The notes below the pieces were generated by a model. That model worked only from the letters and a program-made list of their open reading frames with translations, searched no databases and had not been told where the DNA came from. This document shows, piece after piece, positions 43,064 to 51,798 of a stretch of 60,600 nt of DNA (positions are counted from its first letter, which is position 1; each line of letters begins with the position of its first letter). The translations under genes and the position numbers were made by a program. Origin of the DNA: Puniceibacterium antarcticum (GTDB taxonomy: Bacteria > Pseudomonadota > Alphaproteobacteria > Rhodobacterales > Rhodobacteraceae); assembly GCF_002760615.1 (NCBI RefSeq), contig NZ_AWWI01000122.1, forward strand, positions 1-60,600. The letters are read 5' to 3'.

Positions 43064-44409
43064 AACTGAGACATATCGTTCTGGGAACGACAATGGCCGC
43101 GGCAGCGGTCAGCACGATAGCGAGCCGGGCTTTGATCCTGGAGGCGCCGCCCGAGTACATCTTTTCCGAGGCTCCGGAAGCCTTGGACAGTCCGCCCGAA
43201 CCTCTCGATGGACCAGGCGTCAACGCATCCGGCGAGACGATGCCGAATATGCTTCCGGCCGCTTTTCAGCCGCCTGAGTTTCCCGCACTCGAAGGGGCCG
43301 AGCCAGATAATCTGATGGCGCTTGTTCAGGCCCTCGCCACGCCGCCTTGGGAGGCGACGGTCGAGGCGGGTGACACATTGGACGTGCTTCTCTCTCTCGC
43401 GGACATGGATGCGCAAACACGGACCGAAGTCGCACTGGCACTGACGGTTGAATACGACCTGCGCCGCCTTCGACCGGGCCATCGTCTCAGCGTCGACTTT
43501 CGCCCGGACGGGACGCCATCCGTTGTGACGTTGGCTGTCGATGACGGTGTGCGGATCGAAGTCACCCTGGACGACACCATTGCGAGTCGGACGGTAACGC
43601 CGAGCGCGTTGACAGTCGAGCGTGCGAGCCAGCTGCTGGTAAACGGGTCGATCTACGCTTCGCTGGATCGAGCAGGCGTCCCGGCCCGTTTTGCCGTCGA
43701 TCTCGCACAAATCCTCGGGGAAACGGTCGACTTTCGCAGGGATCTTCAAGGCGGAGAGACCCTGAATATCCTTTGGGGTCAGACCGTCCTTCGCGATGGT
43801 TCAGAGGTCGGTCAACCGTCAATCTCCTATGCGGCCCTCGATCTGGCCGACGACCGCTTCGAAATCCTCTGGTCAGCCGAAGACAGCGGGCGGGCAACGG
43901 TCTATTTGAATGGTGAAATCCTGCGGACGGTCGCGCCGCCGGTGGAAGGCGCACGATTGTCGTCGGTCTTCGGGCAGCGCAAGCATCCGATCTACGGCAA
44001 TATGCGGATGCACACAGGTGTCGATTATGCCGCCGCTGCGGGGACACCGATAGCAGCGACCGCACCCGGACGGGTGTCCTTCATCGGATGGCGGAGCGGG
44101 TATGGCCGAGTGATCGAGATCACGCACGGGTCAGACACGATGACCCGCTACGCGCACCTCAGCGCCGTGCCGGAGGGTCTGGCCGTCGGAAACCGCGTGG
44201 TCGCGGGCGAAACGATTGGCCAGGTCGGTGAGACAGGCACGGCGACAGCTCCGAACCTTCACTACGAAGTGCGCGTGGACGGCCGACCTATCGATCCGCT
44301 CGGGGAGGAATTGCTCGCCTCTGCGGAAAATTTCGACACTGCGGATGCCACTGAAATCCTTGAAGCGACGCGCACACGGTTCGCGACCTTTCTTCGCGAA
44401 GACACATGA
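43060..44409 (+). CDS. M23 (LytM-type) metallopeptidase
   Basis: The 449-residue exported protein starts at a TTG overlapping the Sco stop. An N-terminal signal and a LysM-like/OapA-like region (WEATVEAGDTLDVLLSLADM) precede a C-terminal M23 domain. The zinc site is MHTGVDYAA and NLHYEVRVDG, with VIEITHGSDTMTRYAHLS between. It would cut peptidoglycan cross-bridges. Overlap with the DUF411 gene keeps it in the operon. Confidence 0.88.
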   Translation: MKLRHIVLGTTMAAAAVSTIASRALILEAPPEYIFSEAPEALDSPPEPLDGPGVNASGETMPNMLPAAFQPPEFPALEGAEPDNLMALVQALATPPWEATVEAGDTLDVLLSLADMDAQTRTEVALALTVEYDLRRLRPGHRLSVDFRPDGTPSVVTLAVDDGVRIEVTLDDTIASRTVTPSALTVERASQLLVNGSIYASLDRAGVPARFAVDLAQILGETVDFRRDLQGGETLNILWGQTVLRDGSEVGQPSISYAALDLADDRFEILWSAEDSGRATVYLNGEILRTVAPPVEGARLSSVFGQRKHPIYGNMRMHTGVDYAAAAGTPIAATAPGRVSFIGWRSGYGRVIEITHGSDTMTRYAHLSAVPEGLAVGNRVVAGETIGQVGETGTATAPNLHYEVRVDGRPIDPLGEELLASAENFDTADATEILEATRTRFATFLREDT

Positions 44410-44429
44410 CTGATTTGAAAGGAATTACG

Positions 44430-44882
44430 ATGAAAGACCGGTTCCAACTGCTGGCCGCCACAACCCTTATGATCGTAACCGCGACGGCCGTGACCGCGCA
44501 GACCGCTATCCACGTCGGAAAGACGCGCGGCTGCGGTTGTTGCCTTGCCTGGATGGAAAAGCTGTCCGAGGCCGGGTTCGCTCCTGAAGGTGAGAATATG
44601 GGCGGCGCGCTGATCCGTCTGAAGATGGATAGGGGTATCCCTGTCGACATGTTCTCGTGCCACACGGCGACTGTCGAAGGCTACACCATCGAGGGCCACG
44701 TTCCGCCAGCCGACATCGCCCGGCTGCTTGAGGAACGTCCCGACGCCATCGGTCTTGCCGTGCCCGGCATGCCCATCGGCTCGCCCGGCATGGATTTCGG
44801 CGACGATGCCGAAGCCTACGACGTCTTTCTGGTGAAACCGGACGGCACTACCGAAGTCTTCTCGTCCTATCCGGCGAGCTGA
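44430..44882 (+). CDS. DUF411 metal-binding periplasmic protein
   Basis: The ATG at 44430 has AAAGGA about 8 bases upstream; an earlier ATG at 44406 overlaps the M23 stop. The product has about 150 residues with a signal peptide ending AVTAQ. The DUF411 core is GKTRGCGCCLAWMEKL, then SCHTATVEGYTIEGHVPP and GLAVPGMPIGSPGMD. DUF411 proteins are linked to copper and other metal resistance. Confidence 0.88.
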   Translation: MKDRFQLLAATTLMIVTATAVTAQTAIHVGKTRGCGCCLAWMEKLSEAGFAPEGENMGGALIRLKMDRGIPVDMFSCHTATVEGYTIEGHVPPADIARLLEERPDAIGLAVPGMPIGSPGMDFGDDAEAYDVFLVKPDGTTEVFSSYPAS

Positions 44883-44883
44883 A

Positions 44884-45675
44884 GTGGAGCAGGTCGCAAC
44901 ACTTTCGCCTGTCGCACTCGGCTTTCTGGGCAGTCTCGCCGCCGGTCTGATGACCGCCGTCGGAGCGACGCCCGTCCTTTTGGGCAAGACCCCCTCGCGC
45001 AAATGGCGCGATATCTCGCTCGGTTTTGCTGCTGGGGTCATGCTTGCCGCATCGTTCTTCTCGCTCATCATCCCCGCCCTCGACGCGGCAGAGGGGCGAT
45101 ACGGAGACGGTGCGATACCTGCACTGATCGTCTGCATCGCGATCCTGATGGGCATGGGTGCGGTCGCCCTGATGAACGAAATGATACCGCACGAGCATTT
45201 CAGCAGCGGTCGTGAGGGCCCGGAGGCCGTCTCGCTACGACGTGTGTGGCTCTTCATCATTGCCATCACGATCCACAATGCGCCGGAGGGTCTGGCCGTC
45301 GGCGTCGCGTTCGGTGCCGACGGTTTTACAGGCGGATTTCCCGTCGCTCTCGGGATCGGATTGCAGAACGCGCCTGAAGGGCTGGCTGTTGCAGTCGCCC
45401 TACTGGGCGAGCGATACTCGGCGGGCCGTGCGTTCGGCATCGCAGCACTGACTGGTTTGGTCGAACCCGTCACGGGCTTTCTTGGTGCCGCGGTGATCGT
45501 CGTGGCGCAGCCTCTCTTGCCCTGGGGTCTGGCTTTTGCGGCGGGCGCGATGCTCTATGTCATCAGCCACGAGATCATCCCGGAAACCCATCGCAGCGGC
45601 CACCAGAAGCAGGCGACGACCGGGCTCGCGATCGGCCTCGTCGTCATGCTGTTCCTAGATGTCTGGTTGGGGTGA
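44884..45675 (+). CDS. ZIP-family metal transporter
   Basis: The GTG start lies 1 base after the previous stop. The 263-residue protein has eight membrane segments with the ZIP binuclear site HNAPEGLAVGVAFG (TM4) and QNAPEGLAVAVALLG / ISHEIIPETH (TM5 and later). It moves Zn(II) or other divalent metals into the cytoplasm, or in some bacterial forms out. A ZIP inside an otherwise export and tolerance region is notable. Confidence 0.88.
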   Translation: MEQVATLSPVALGFLGSLAAGLMTAVGATPVLLGKTPSRKWRDISLGFAAGVMLAASFFSLIIPALDAAEGRYGDGAIPALIVCIAILMGMGAVALMNEMIPHEHFSSGREGPEAVSLRRVWLFIIAITIHNAPEGLAVGVAFGADGFTGGFPVALGIGLQNAPEGLAVAVALLGERYSAGRAFGIAALTGLVEPVTGFLGAAVIVVAQPLLPWGLAFAAGAMLYVISHEIIPETHRSGHQKQATTGLAIGLVVMLFLDVWLG

Positions 45676-45678
45676 TTC

Positions 45679-46155
45679 ATGGCAATTCGCTCCATTGGCA
45701 TTTGCACAGCTGTCGCGGCGCTCGCCGCCGATCAGGCATCGAAGGCGTTCGTGCTCGCGAATGCGGAAACGCTCGCCCCCGGCGTCGCTGTGTTCCCCGG
45801 CTTCAACCTGATCTTCCACCGCAACTACGGCGTGACCTTCGGGTTCTTTCAGAATGTGCCGTGGTGGCTCCTTGCATTGGTCGCCACCACCATCGTCCTG
45901 TTTCTTGCCGTCTCGCTAATCCGGGCAACGCGGGCAGCCGAGGCGGTTGCCTACGGCATGGTGATCGGCGGCGCTCTTGGGAATGTCGTGGATCGTTTTC
46001 GCTTTGGCGGTGTGACCGACTTTCTGGATTTCTATCTCGGAACGGCGCATTGGCCAGCGTTCAACCTCGCGGATGTCTTAGTGGTCTGCGGCGTCGGGAT
46101 TTTGCTGATCTTCTCGGGGCGCGAAAAGGTCGCTGCGTCCGAAACCTCAAGATAG
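45679..46155 (+). CDS. lspA: lipoprotein signal peptidase (LspA)
   Basis: The 158-residue four-helix membrane protease has catalytic aspartates in RFGGVTDFLDFY (about D114) and FNLADVLVV (about D132), with the earlier GNVVDRFRFGG. It removes signal peptides from lipidated prolipoproteins. An lspA-like gene (pbrC) is known from lead-resistance operons. Here it lies directly before lnt, in a metal-controlled operon. Confidence 0.9.
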   Translation: MAIRSIGICTAVAALAADQASKAFVLANAETLAPGVAVFPGFNLIFHRNYGVTFGFFQNVPWWLLALVATTIVLFLAVSLIRATRAAEAVAYGMVIGGALGNVVDRFRFGGVTDFLDFYLGTAHWPAFNLADVLVVCGVGILLIFSGREKVAASETSR

Positions 46156-46161
46156 ATCTCG

Positions 46162-47697
46162 GTGATTTCAATCGGCATCACTGTTCTCCGCATTTCCGGA
46201 ATGTCAGGTATCATCCTCACATTCTGTGCATTCGGCCTCGGCGCTTTGGCGGTTCTCGCTCTGCCACCATTCTCGATGCCGGTGCTTTTGCCCGTCGCGT
46301 TTGGCGCGCTGTATCTCCTCACGGTCGGAGAGAGCCGCATGCGGGCCGGACTTGCCGGATGGGCGTTCGGCGTTGGCTTCTTCCTGTTCGGATTGTCCTG
46401 GATCGCGGAGAGCTTTTTCGTCGACGCGGAGCGGTTCGGCTGGATGGCCGTTCCTGCGGTGGCTGGACTGGCCGCCGGCCTTGCGCTGTTTCCGGCGGCG
46501 GCAATGGCAGCGTTCGCATGGAGCAGGACGAAAGGTGTCTCCGGCGCATTGATCTTCGCGGTCTGCTGGTCGGTTTCGGAATGGCTTCGAGGCACCGTGC
46601 TGACAGGCTTTCCCTGGAACCTGATCGCCTATGCATGGGCCGACTACGATGTTCCGCGCCAGACGGCGGCATGGGTTGGCAGCTACGGACTTGGCCTCCT
46701 CACAGTTCTGCTGTCGGTCCTGCCCGTAACGCTCCTCATGCGGAACCGTCGGCACAATACGTTCGCCGCATTTGTTTTCATGTCGGTCGTGGCGAGTGCC
46801 GGATCCATCGGCACGGTTCGCATTATGGCCACCACACCGCCAACAGACACAACCGTCAGGATCGTTCAGGTAAACATTCCTCAGACGGAGAAATGGGACC
46901 CCGCGTTCCGCGACCGGAACATATCCCGCTATCTGGACCTGTCTGCGCAGTCTGGCAGCTTCGACGTCCTTCTCTGGGCCGAAAGTGCATTTCCCGGTTA
47001 TCTCGACGAGGATCCTGGAATGTTGGATCAGATTGCCGAACGTCTGCCTGAGGGCCGCGTTCTTCTCACCGGGGCACAGACGCGCGAGTCGGATGGCACT
47101 GACATACGCTATAGAAATTCGATCCTCGCGGTCGATCAGACCGGACGGATCGTCACGAGATACGCCAAGCATCATCTCGTGCCGTTCGGGGAATACGTTC
47201 CCTTGCGGGGTTTTCTTCCGCTCCAGCGACTGACCGCGGGTCTGGGGGACTTCACTCCCGGTCCCGGCCCTCAGACCGTTGAGCTACCCGGTTTATCTCC
47301 GGTCGGCCTTTCGATCTGCTACGAGGCCATTTTTCCGGGACGTGTCGTAGACGCCGCTTCGCGTCCGGACTGGATATTCAACGCCACCAATGACGCTTGG
47401 TTCGGTGCGTCTCTCGGTCCCCGGCAACATCTGGCCTCTGCCAGGATGCGCGCGGTCGAAGAGGGGCTGCCTTTGGTTCGCGCGGCCAACACGGGCATTT
47501 CAGCAGTTATCGATGGGTACGGCCGGATCGTCGCCCGCCTCGGGCTCGATGAGACCGGCGTGCTGGACGCCCGCTTGCCAGTTGCGCTCCCGGCCACGCC
47601 ATTCGCGAAATACGGGCAGATGATGTTCCTGCTCGTTTTGGCAGCGTGCATCGCGGGAGCCATTGGGTTGACTATTGGAAAGGAAAAGGCACCATGA
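46162..47697 (+). CDS. lnt: apolipoprotein N-acyltransferase (Lnt)
   Basis: The product has up to 511 residues, with an alternative ATG at 46201. Six N-terminal membrane segments are followed by a nitrilase domain. The catalytic residues are Glu in LLWAESAFPGY, Lys in YAKHHLVPFGEYVP and Cys in GLSICYEAIFPG. It adds the third acyl chain to lipoproteins. The chromosome must carry its own lnt, so this copy is probably a metal-induced paralogue. Confidence 0.9.
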   Translation: MISIGITVLRISGMSGIILTFCAFGLGALAVLALPPFSMPVLLPVAFGALYLLTVGESRMRAGLAGWAFGVGFFLFGLSWIAESFFVDAERFGWMAVPAVAGLAAGLALFPAAAMAAFAWSRTKGVSGALIFAVCWSVSEWLRGTVLTGFPWNLIAYAWADYDVPRQTAAWVGSYGLGLLTVLLSVLPVTLLMRNRRHNTFAAFVFMSVVASAGSIGTVRIMATTPPTDTTVRIVQVNIPQTEKWDPAFRDRNISRYLDLSAQSGSFDVLLWAESAFPGYLDEDPGMLDQIAERLPEGRVLLTGAQTRESDGTDIRYRNSILAVDQTGRIVTRYAKHHLVPFGEYVPLRGFLPLQRLTAGLGDFTPGPGPQTVELPGLSPVGLSICYEAIFPGRVVDAASRPDWIFNATNDAWFGASLGPRQHLASARMRAVEEGLPLVRAANTGISAVIDGYGRIVARLGLDETGVLDARLPVALPATPFAKYGQMMFLLVLAACIAGAIGLTIGKEKAP

Positions 47698-47858
47698 TCG
47701 TGATCTTCGGAGCATTGGCCGGCACCGCATGGGGCGGATATCTCGCCAAGAAGCGTGGCGGCAACAGGCTGGACATCGCCCAGTACGCGGCAAGTTCCGC
47801 GATCGCATTCGGACTCCTGGCGTTGTTCGCCTCGATCGTTCTCGCACGGGTTCTATGA
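47694..47858 (+). CDS. small membrane protein at the end of the metal operon
   Basis: The 54-residue product starts with an ATG overlapping the lnt stop. Two hydrophobic segments (VIFGALAGTAWGGYLA and AIAFGLLALFASIVLARV) flank a basic loop KKRGGNRLD. No family was recognised. It is too short for most automated calls, but the overlap and composition support it. Confidence 0.65.
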   Translation: MIVIFGALAGTAWGGYLAKKRGGNRLDIAQYAASSAIAFGLLALFASIVLARVL

Positions 47859-47883
47859 ACCGCCGTCCAAGGCCGGATAGGCG

Positions 47884-48387
47884 CTAGGCGAATATGTCGA
47901 TCGGCGTCCCGTCCCGCACCATCGCGTAGATATCCTCAATTTCGCGGTCCGACACCGCGATGCAACCCGCCGTCCAGTCTGGCTTGATCGCGTCGATGCC
48001 GGGTCGTGGCCCCCCATGGATGAAAATATCACCGCCCGGTTCACGTCCCTGGGCAGCGGCAAATGCGATATCGGCCTCGTTCGGATAAGAGATTCCGATG
48101 GAGAGATGGAACAGACTGTCGGGATTGCGTCGGTCGACGGTATAAGCCCCTTCGGGCGTTTTCCCGTCACCCTCGAACTGCTTGGGCCCCTCGGGCGCGA
48201 AACCGAGGTCTATCCTGTAGGCTTTCAGGACCGAAGTATTGTTGAACAGGAACAGGTTCCGGTCACCTTTGAACATCTGCAACCGGGTGACCTCGGGCCC
48301 ATCGTAGGTTCGGAATTTGCTGGCGCACCCTGCAAGGCCAAGTGCAAGTCCGCCCAAGAGTGCCGTTCGTCGTGTCGTTTTCATCAT
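47884..48387 (-). CDS. L,D-transpeptidase (YkuD) lipoprotein
   Basis: The 167-residue product has a twin-arginine-like leader ending in a lipobox, GLALGLAGCAS. The YkuD site is DIFIHGGPRPG and DWTAGCIAVSDREIE with the nucleophile Cys in TAGCIAV. It is the third YkuD protein in the window. It is convergent with the Lnt operon and lies downstream of the P-type ATPase on the same strand. Confidence 0.88.
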   Translation of the reverse strand: MMKTTRRTALLGGLALGLAGCASKFRTYDGPEVTRLQMFKGDRNLFLFNNTSVLKAYRIDLGFAPEGPKQFEGDGKTPEGAYTVDRRNPDSLFHLSIGISYPNEADIAFAAAQGREPGGDIFIHGGPRPGIDAIKPDWTAGCIAVSDREIEDIYAMVRDGTPIDIFA

Positions 48388-48445
48388 GTCGTCCGCTCGA
48401 TCTTTTTACCTGTCCACTCATATCGGTATCGGTATGTCTGATCAA

Positions 48446-50797
48446 TCAATGGCCGTGCGCCAGGGCTCCCTGCGCCATCTTCTCGCCCACTTGCTCACCC
48501 CCGGACCCGTCCGGCCGATCCTTCTTGGCCCGGAGCAGCCTTAGTGCGTTGGCGACTACCAGTAGCGAAACGCCGACATCCGCAGCGATGGCACCCCACA
48601 TTGTTGCCATGCCGAACGCTGTCAGCCCGACGAACAGCGCCTTCGTCGCAAGCGCAATTGCGATGTTCTGATGGATGACGTTCATGGTGCGGCGCGAATG
48701 CTCGATCAGCCACGGCACTTTGGAAATATCGTCTGTCATCAGCGCAATATCGGCCGTTTCGATGGCTGCATCCGATCCGACCGCGCCCATGGCGATGGCG
48801 AAATGCGCCCGCGCCATGGCTGGGGCGTCATTCACACCATCTCCGATCATTGCCACGACATCGTAACTGGCAACCAGTTCTTCGATTGCCGCCACCTTGT
48901 CTTCTGGCAGGAGTTCTGCGCGAACCTCATCGATGCCGACTTCCGCCGCCACGGCGCGCGCCGTGCGTTCATTGTCGCCGGTCAGCATGATGATCTTTTT
49001 TACGCCCTGGGCATGCAGGCGTGCCACGACCACCTTCGCATCCGGGCGGATGCGGTCGCGCAGTTCGATCAGGCCCAGCAGGCGGTCTGCGGAGCCTACG
49101 GCAACGAGTGTGCTGCCAGCCCCTTCTATCCGTTCCAGCAGGTCGCGGGGGATCGCTTCGCCAAGCCCCTTCTCGGTCGCAAATCGATCCGAGCCGAGCC
49201 AGACGGGCTGACCCTCCCAGGTTCCCTCGACACCGCGGCCCGGCACCGTTTTGGTGTCGGTAGCCGCCGACTGCCTCAACCCGTCGCGTTCGCCGCGCGC
49301 CAGGATGGCCCGCGCCAGAGGATGCGAAGAGCGGGCTTCCAACGCGACAGCGGCGCTCAGAAGGTCGCGTTCGACCGTGCCGCCTAAAGGATGCAGGCCC
49401 GCGACCTCCGGTTCTCCCATGGTGATCGTCCCGGTCTTGTCCATTGCCAGAGCTGTCAGGCGTGACGGAGCCTCCACATAGGCACCGCCCTTGATCAGCA
49501 CGCCATTGCGTGCCGAGGCCGCGAGCGAAGCGACGATGGAGACCGGCGTAGAAATCACGAGCGCACAGGGGCAAGCGATTACCAGAAGAACCAGCGCATT
49601 GTAGAACCAGTAATTCCATGCCCCCGCGAACAGCAGCGGCGGAACGACGGCGATTAGAATCGCCAGCGCCATCACGATGGGCGTGTAAATGCGGGCGAAT
49701 TTCGTGACCCATTGCTCGACCTCGGCGCGGCGCGAATGGGCGTCGCCTACCATACGGATGATTTTCGAGAGCACGGTATCGCCCGCGGCCTTCGTGGCCC
49801 TGACCGTCAACGTGCCGTCGCCATTAATTGTGCCAGCGTAGACCTCGTCTCCGGCTTCCTTGGCGACTAGTGCGCTTTCCCCGGTAATCGGAGCCTGATC
49901 AACATCGCCCCGACCCTCGGTCACCTCTCCGTCGAGCGGGATACGGTCTCCGCCGCGCACCACGAAGCGGTCACCGATCGCAACCTGAGCCGCAGGAACA
50001 TCGGTCTCTGATCCGTCGGCGCGAATGACGCGCGCCGTGGGTGGTGCCAGGTCCAACAGGGCCGAGACCGCGTTGCGCGCACGCCCCACGCTCCAGGATT
50101 CGAGAGCGAGGGACAGAGCAAAGAAGAATGCGACCGTCGCCGCCTCGAAAAACTCGCCCAGCCCGATCGCACCGGCTACGGCAACGATCATCAGGAGGTT
50201 CATGTCAGGCGACAATCTACGCGCGGCGGACCATGCTTTGGGGGCGACCAGCCAGGCTCCGAACACCACCGCCAGCATGAACAGCCCCATCTCGACCAGA
50301 GGCATAGACGTCTCGCCATGACCGGAGAAGAGCCGCAGCGCGCCGCCCGCCCCCGTCTCGACGATGTGGTAAAGGAACCCCGCGGCCCAGAAGCCGCCGC
50401 TGAGTCCGGTGAAGAGGCGTTGACGTGCGAAATGCGCCGCCTGATCCGCTTCGGCGCTTTCGGCATCCCACATCTTCGCGCTCATCCCAGTCGACCCGAC
50501 GATCTTGATGATCTTATCGTCGCTGAGCGGTTTGGCGCTTTTGAGGATGGTCATGCGCCCGTTGATCACATCGAAGGCCAGATGCTCGCTGCCGCCGACT
50601 TCCGGCCCGACGACCTTGTTCAGGATCGCGACCTCTTCCGCACAATCCAGCCCGTTAACGCGAAAACTGCGTCCGGAGGATGGTGGAGGTGCTGCCACCT
50701 GCGCGGTGTCTTCGGCCGTCTGGCCACAGCAAGCCTTTGTGTCTTTGCGATCATCCTGATGACCGTGCGGATGCGTGTCTGGACCGTCGTGGGACAT
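48446..50797 (-). CDS. zntA: Zn/Cd/Pb-exporting P1B-type ATPase (ZntA/CadA-like)
   Basis: The 783-residue pump has a His/Cys-rich N-terminus (DTHPHGHQDD, ACCGQ) and a heavy-metal-associated domain with GLDCAEEV. It also has the TM6 site VIACPCALVIS, the phosphorylation motif AMDKTGTIT and the hinge MIGDGVNDAPAMA. The His-rich tail is LAHGH. It exports soft divalent metals at ATP cost. A MerR-type promoter lies at 50828-50858. Confidence 0.92.
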   Translation of the reverse strand: MSHDGPDTHPHGHQDDRKDTKACCGQTAEDTAQVAAPPPSSGRSFRVNGLDCAEEVAILNKVVGPEVGGSEHLAFDVINGRMTILKSAKPLSDDKIIKIVGSTGMSAKMWDAESAEADQAAHFARQRLFTGLSGGFWAAGFLYHIVETGAGGALRLFSGHGETSMPLVEMGLFMLAVVFGAWLVAPKAWSAARRLSPDMNLLMIVAVAGAIGLGEFFEAATVAFFFALSLALESWSVGRARNAVSALLDLAPPTARVIRADGSETDVPAAQVAIGDRFVVRGGDRIPLDGEVTEGRGDVDQAPITGESALVAKEAGDEVYAGTINGDGTLTVRATKAAGDTVLSKIIRMVGDAHSRRAEVEQWVTKFARIYTPIVMALAILIAVVPPLLFAGAWNYWFYNALVLLVIACPCALVISTPVSIVASLAASARNGVLIKGGAYVEAPSRLTALAMDKTGTITMGEPEVAGLHPLGGTVERDLLSAAVALEARSSHPLARAILARGERDGLRQSAATDTKTVPGRGVEGTWEGQPVWLGSDRFATEKGLGEAIPRDLLERIEGAGSTLVAVGSADRLLGLIELRDRIRPDAKVVVARLHAQGVKKIIMLTGDNERTARAVAAEVGIDEVRAELLPEDKVAAIEELVASYDVVAMIGDGVNDAPAMARAHFAIAMGAVGSDAAIETADIALMTDDISKVPWLIEHSRRTMNVIHQNIAIALATKALFVGLTAFGMATMWGAIAADVGVSLLVVANALRLLRAKKDRPDGSGGEQVGEKMAQGALAHGH

Positions 50798-50827
50798 GGG
50801 AAACCTCTGAGAATAAGCGTTGAGCCA

Positions 50828-50858
50828 AAGATAGGAGCTTCAGTTGCTAGAGGTTCAA
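50828..50858 (-). promoter_or_regulatory. MerR-type promoter of zntA
   Basis: Read on the minus strand: -35 TTGAAC (50853-50858), 19-bp spacer 50834-50852 beginning CTCTAGCAACTGAAG, -10 TATCTT (50828-50833). It lies 31 bases before the zntA start. Its half-sites match the other MerR dyads in the window. Confidence 0.85.
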
Positions 50859-50975
50859 GAAGTTTCTTGGGATGTTCTGTGCTTAAGGCCATCACAATCA
50901 GCGTATGCGGTGTCTGGATCCCACCTTCCCGGGGTTAATCTGATCTGAGACTCAGGTCCTGTTGGATAGCAGGAA

Positions 50976-51392
50976 GTGAGTTTCTCCATGGAGAGTACGA
51001 GAGAGTTTCTCACGCGGTTGGGCGTTGAGGTCTCACAGACGGGTCACCGGCGGTGGCCGGATCGCGTCAAGGCGCGGATCGTGGCGGAAACGCTGGCGCC
51101 GGGCGCGACGGTGAATGACGTGGCGCGGAAGTATGACCTGCGGCCGAACCATCTTTCGGCGTGGCGGCGTATGGCCAAGGATGGCGACCTCGTTCTGCCC
51201 GCACCAGAGGCAGAGGCGGAGTTCGCGCCGTTGGTGGTGTTCGATGTGGAGACGCCTCCACCGACCGAAGCTGCTGAACCGGTGACCTCAGAGATCGAGA
51301 TCATGGTCGGCGCAGTTGCTGTCCGGCTGGACGGTGCCACGCCTGCGGGCCGGATTGCGGAAATTGTCCACGCGCTCGGTGGTGGCGCATGA
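50976..51392 (+). CDS. tnpA: IS66 Orf1 (TnpA), DNA-binding
   Basis: The 138-residue product starts at a GTG, or at the ATG at 50988. The HTH region RRWPDRVKARIVAETLAPGATVNDVARKYDLRPNHLSAWRR (read in part: VARKYDLRPNHLSAWRR) is typical of the IS66/IS3 accessory protein. It overlaps tnpB by 4 bases. Confidence 0.9.
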   Translation: MSFSMESTREFLTRLGVEVSQTGHRRWPDRVKARIVAETLAPGATVNDVARKYDLRPNHLSAWRRMAKDGDLVLPAPEAEAEFAPLVVFDVETPPPTEAAEPVTSEIEIMVGAVAVRLDGATPAGRIAEIVHALGGGA

Positions 51393-51742
51393 TCTTCCCG
51401 TCGAACCGTGTGCGCATCCTCGTGGCGACGCAGCCCGTCGATTTCCGCAAGGGACACGATGGCCTCGCCGCCATGGTGCAATCCGTGCTCCGAAAGGACC
51501 CGTTCACCGGGACGGTCTTCGTGTTCCGGGCCAAGCGCCTGGATCGGCTGAAGCTGTTGTACTGGGACGGGACCGGTCTGGTCATGGCGTACAAACGGCT
51601 GGAGGACACGACCTTCACCTGGCCCGCGATCAGGGAAGGGATGATGGCGCTGAACCACGCGCAATTCGAAGCGCTTTTTTCTGGTCTGGACTGGCGCAAG
51701 GTGAAGGCCTTGGAGACCCGCTCACCAGCTGCGGCGGAGTGA
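51389..51742 (+). CDS. tnpB: IS66 Orf2 (TnpB)
   Basis: The 117-residue product has the IS66 Orf2 pattern: VRILVATQPVDFRKGHDGLA, then GTVFVFRAKRLDRLKLLYWDGTG and LVMAYKRLEDTTFTWP. It is needed for IS66 transposition together with tnpA and tnpC. The gene is intact and overlaps tnpA. Confidence 0.92.
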   Translation: MIFPSNRVRILVATQPVDFRKGHDGLAAMVQSVLRKDPFTGTVFVFRAKRLDRLKLLYWDGTGLVMAYKRLEDTTFTWPAIREGMMALNHAQFEALFSGLDWRKVKALETRSPAAAE

Positions 51743-51798
51743 CTCAGGGGCGTCGAATGCAGCGGTCACGGCTTTGATTTTGGTCTACAAATCCGGCC

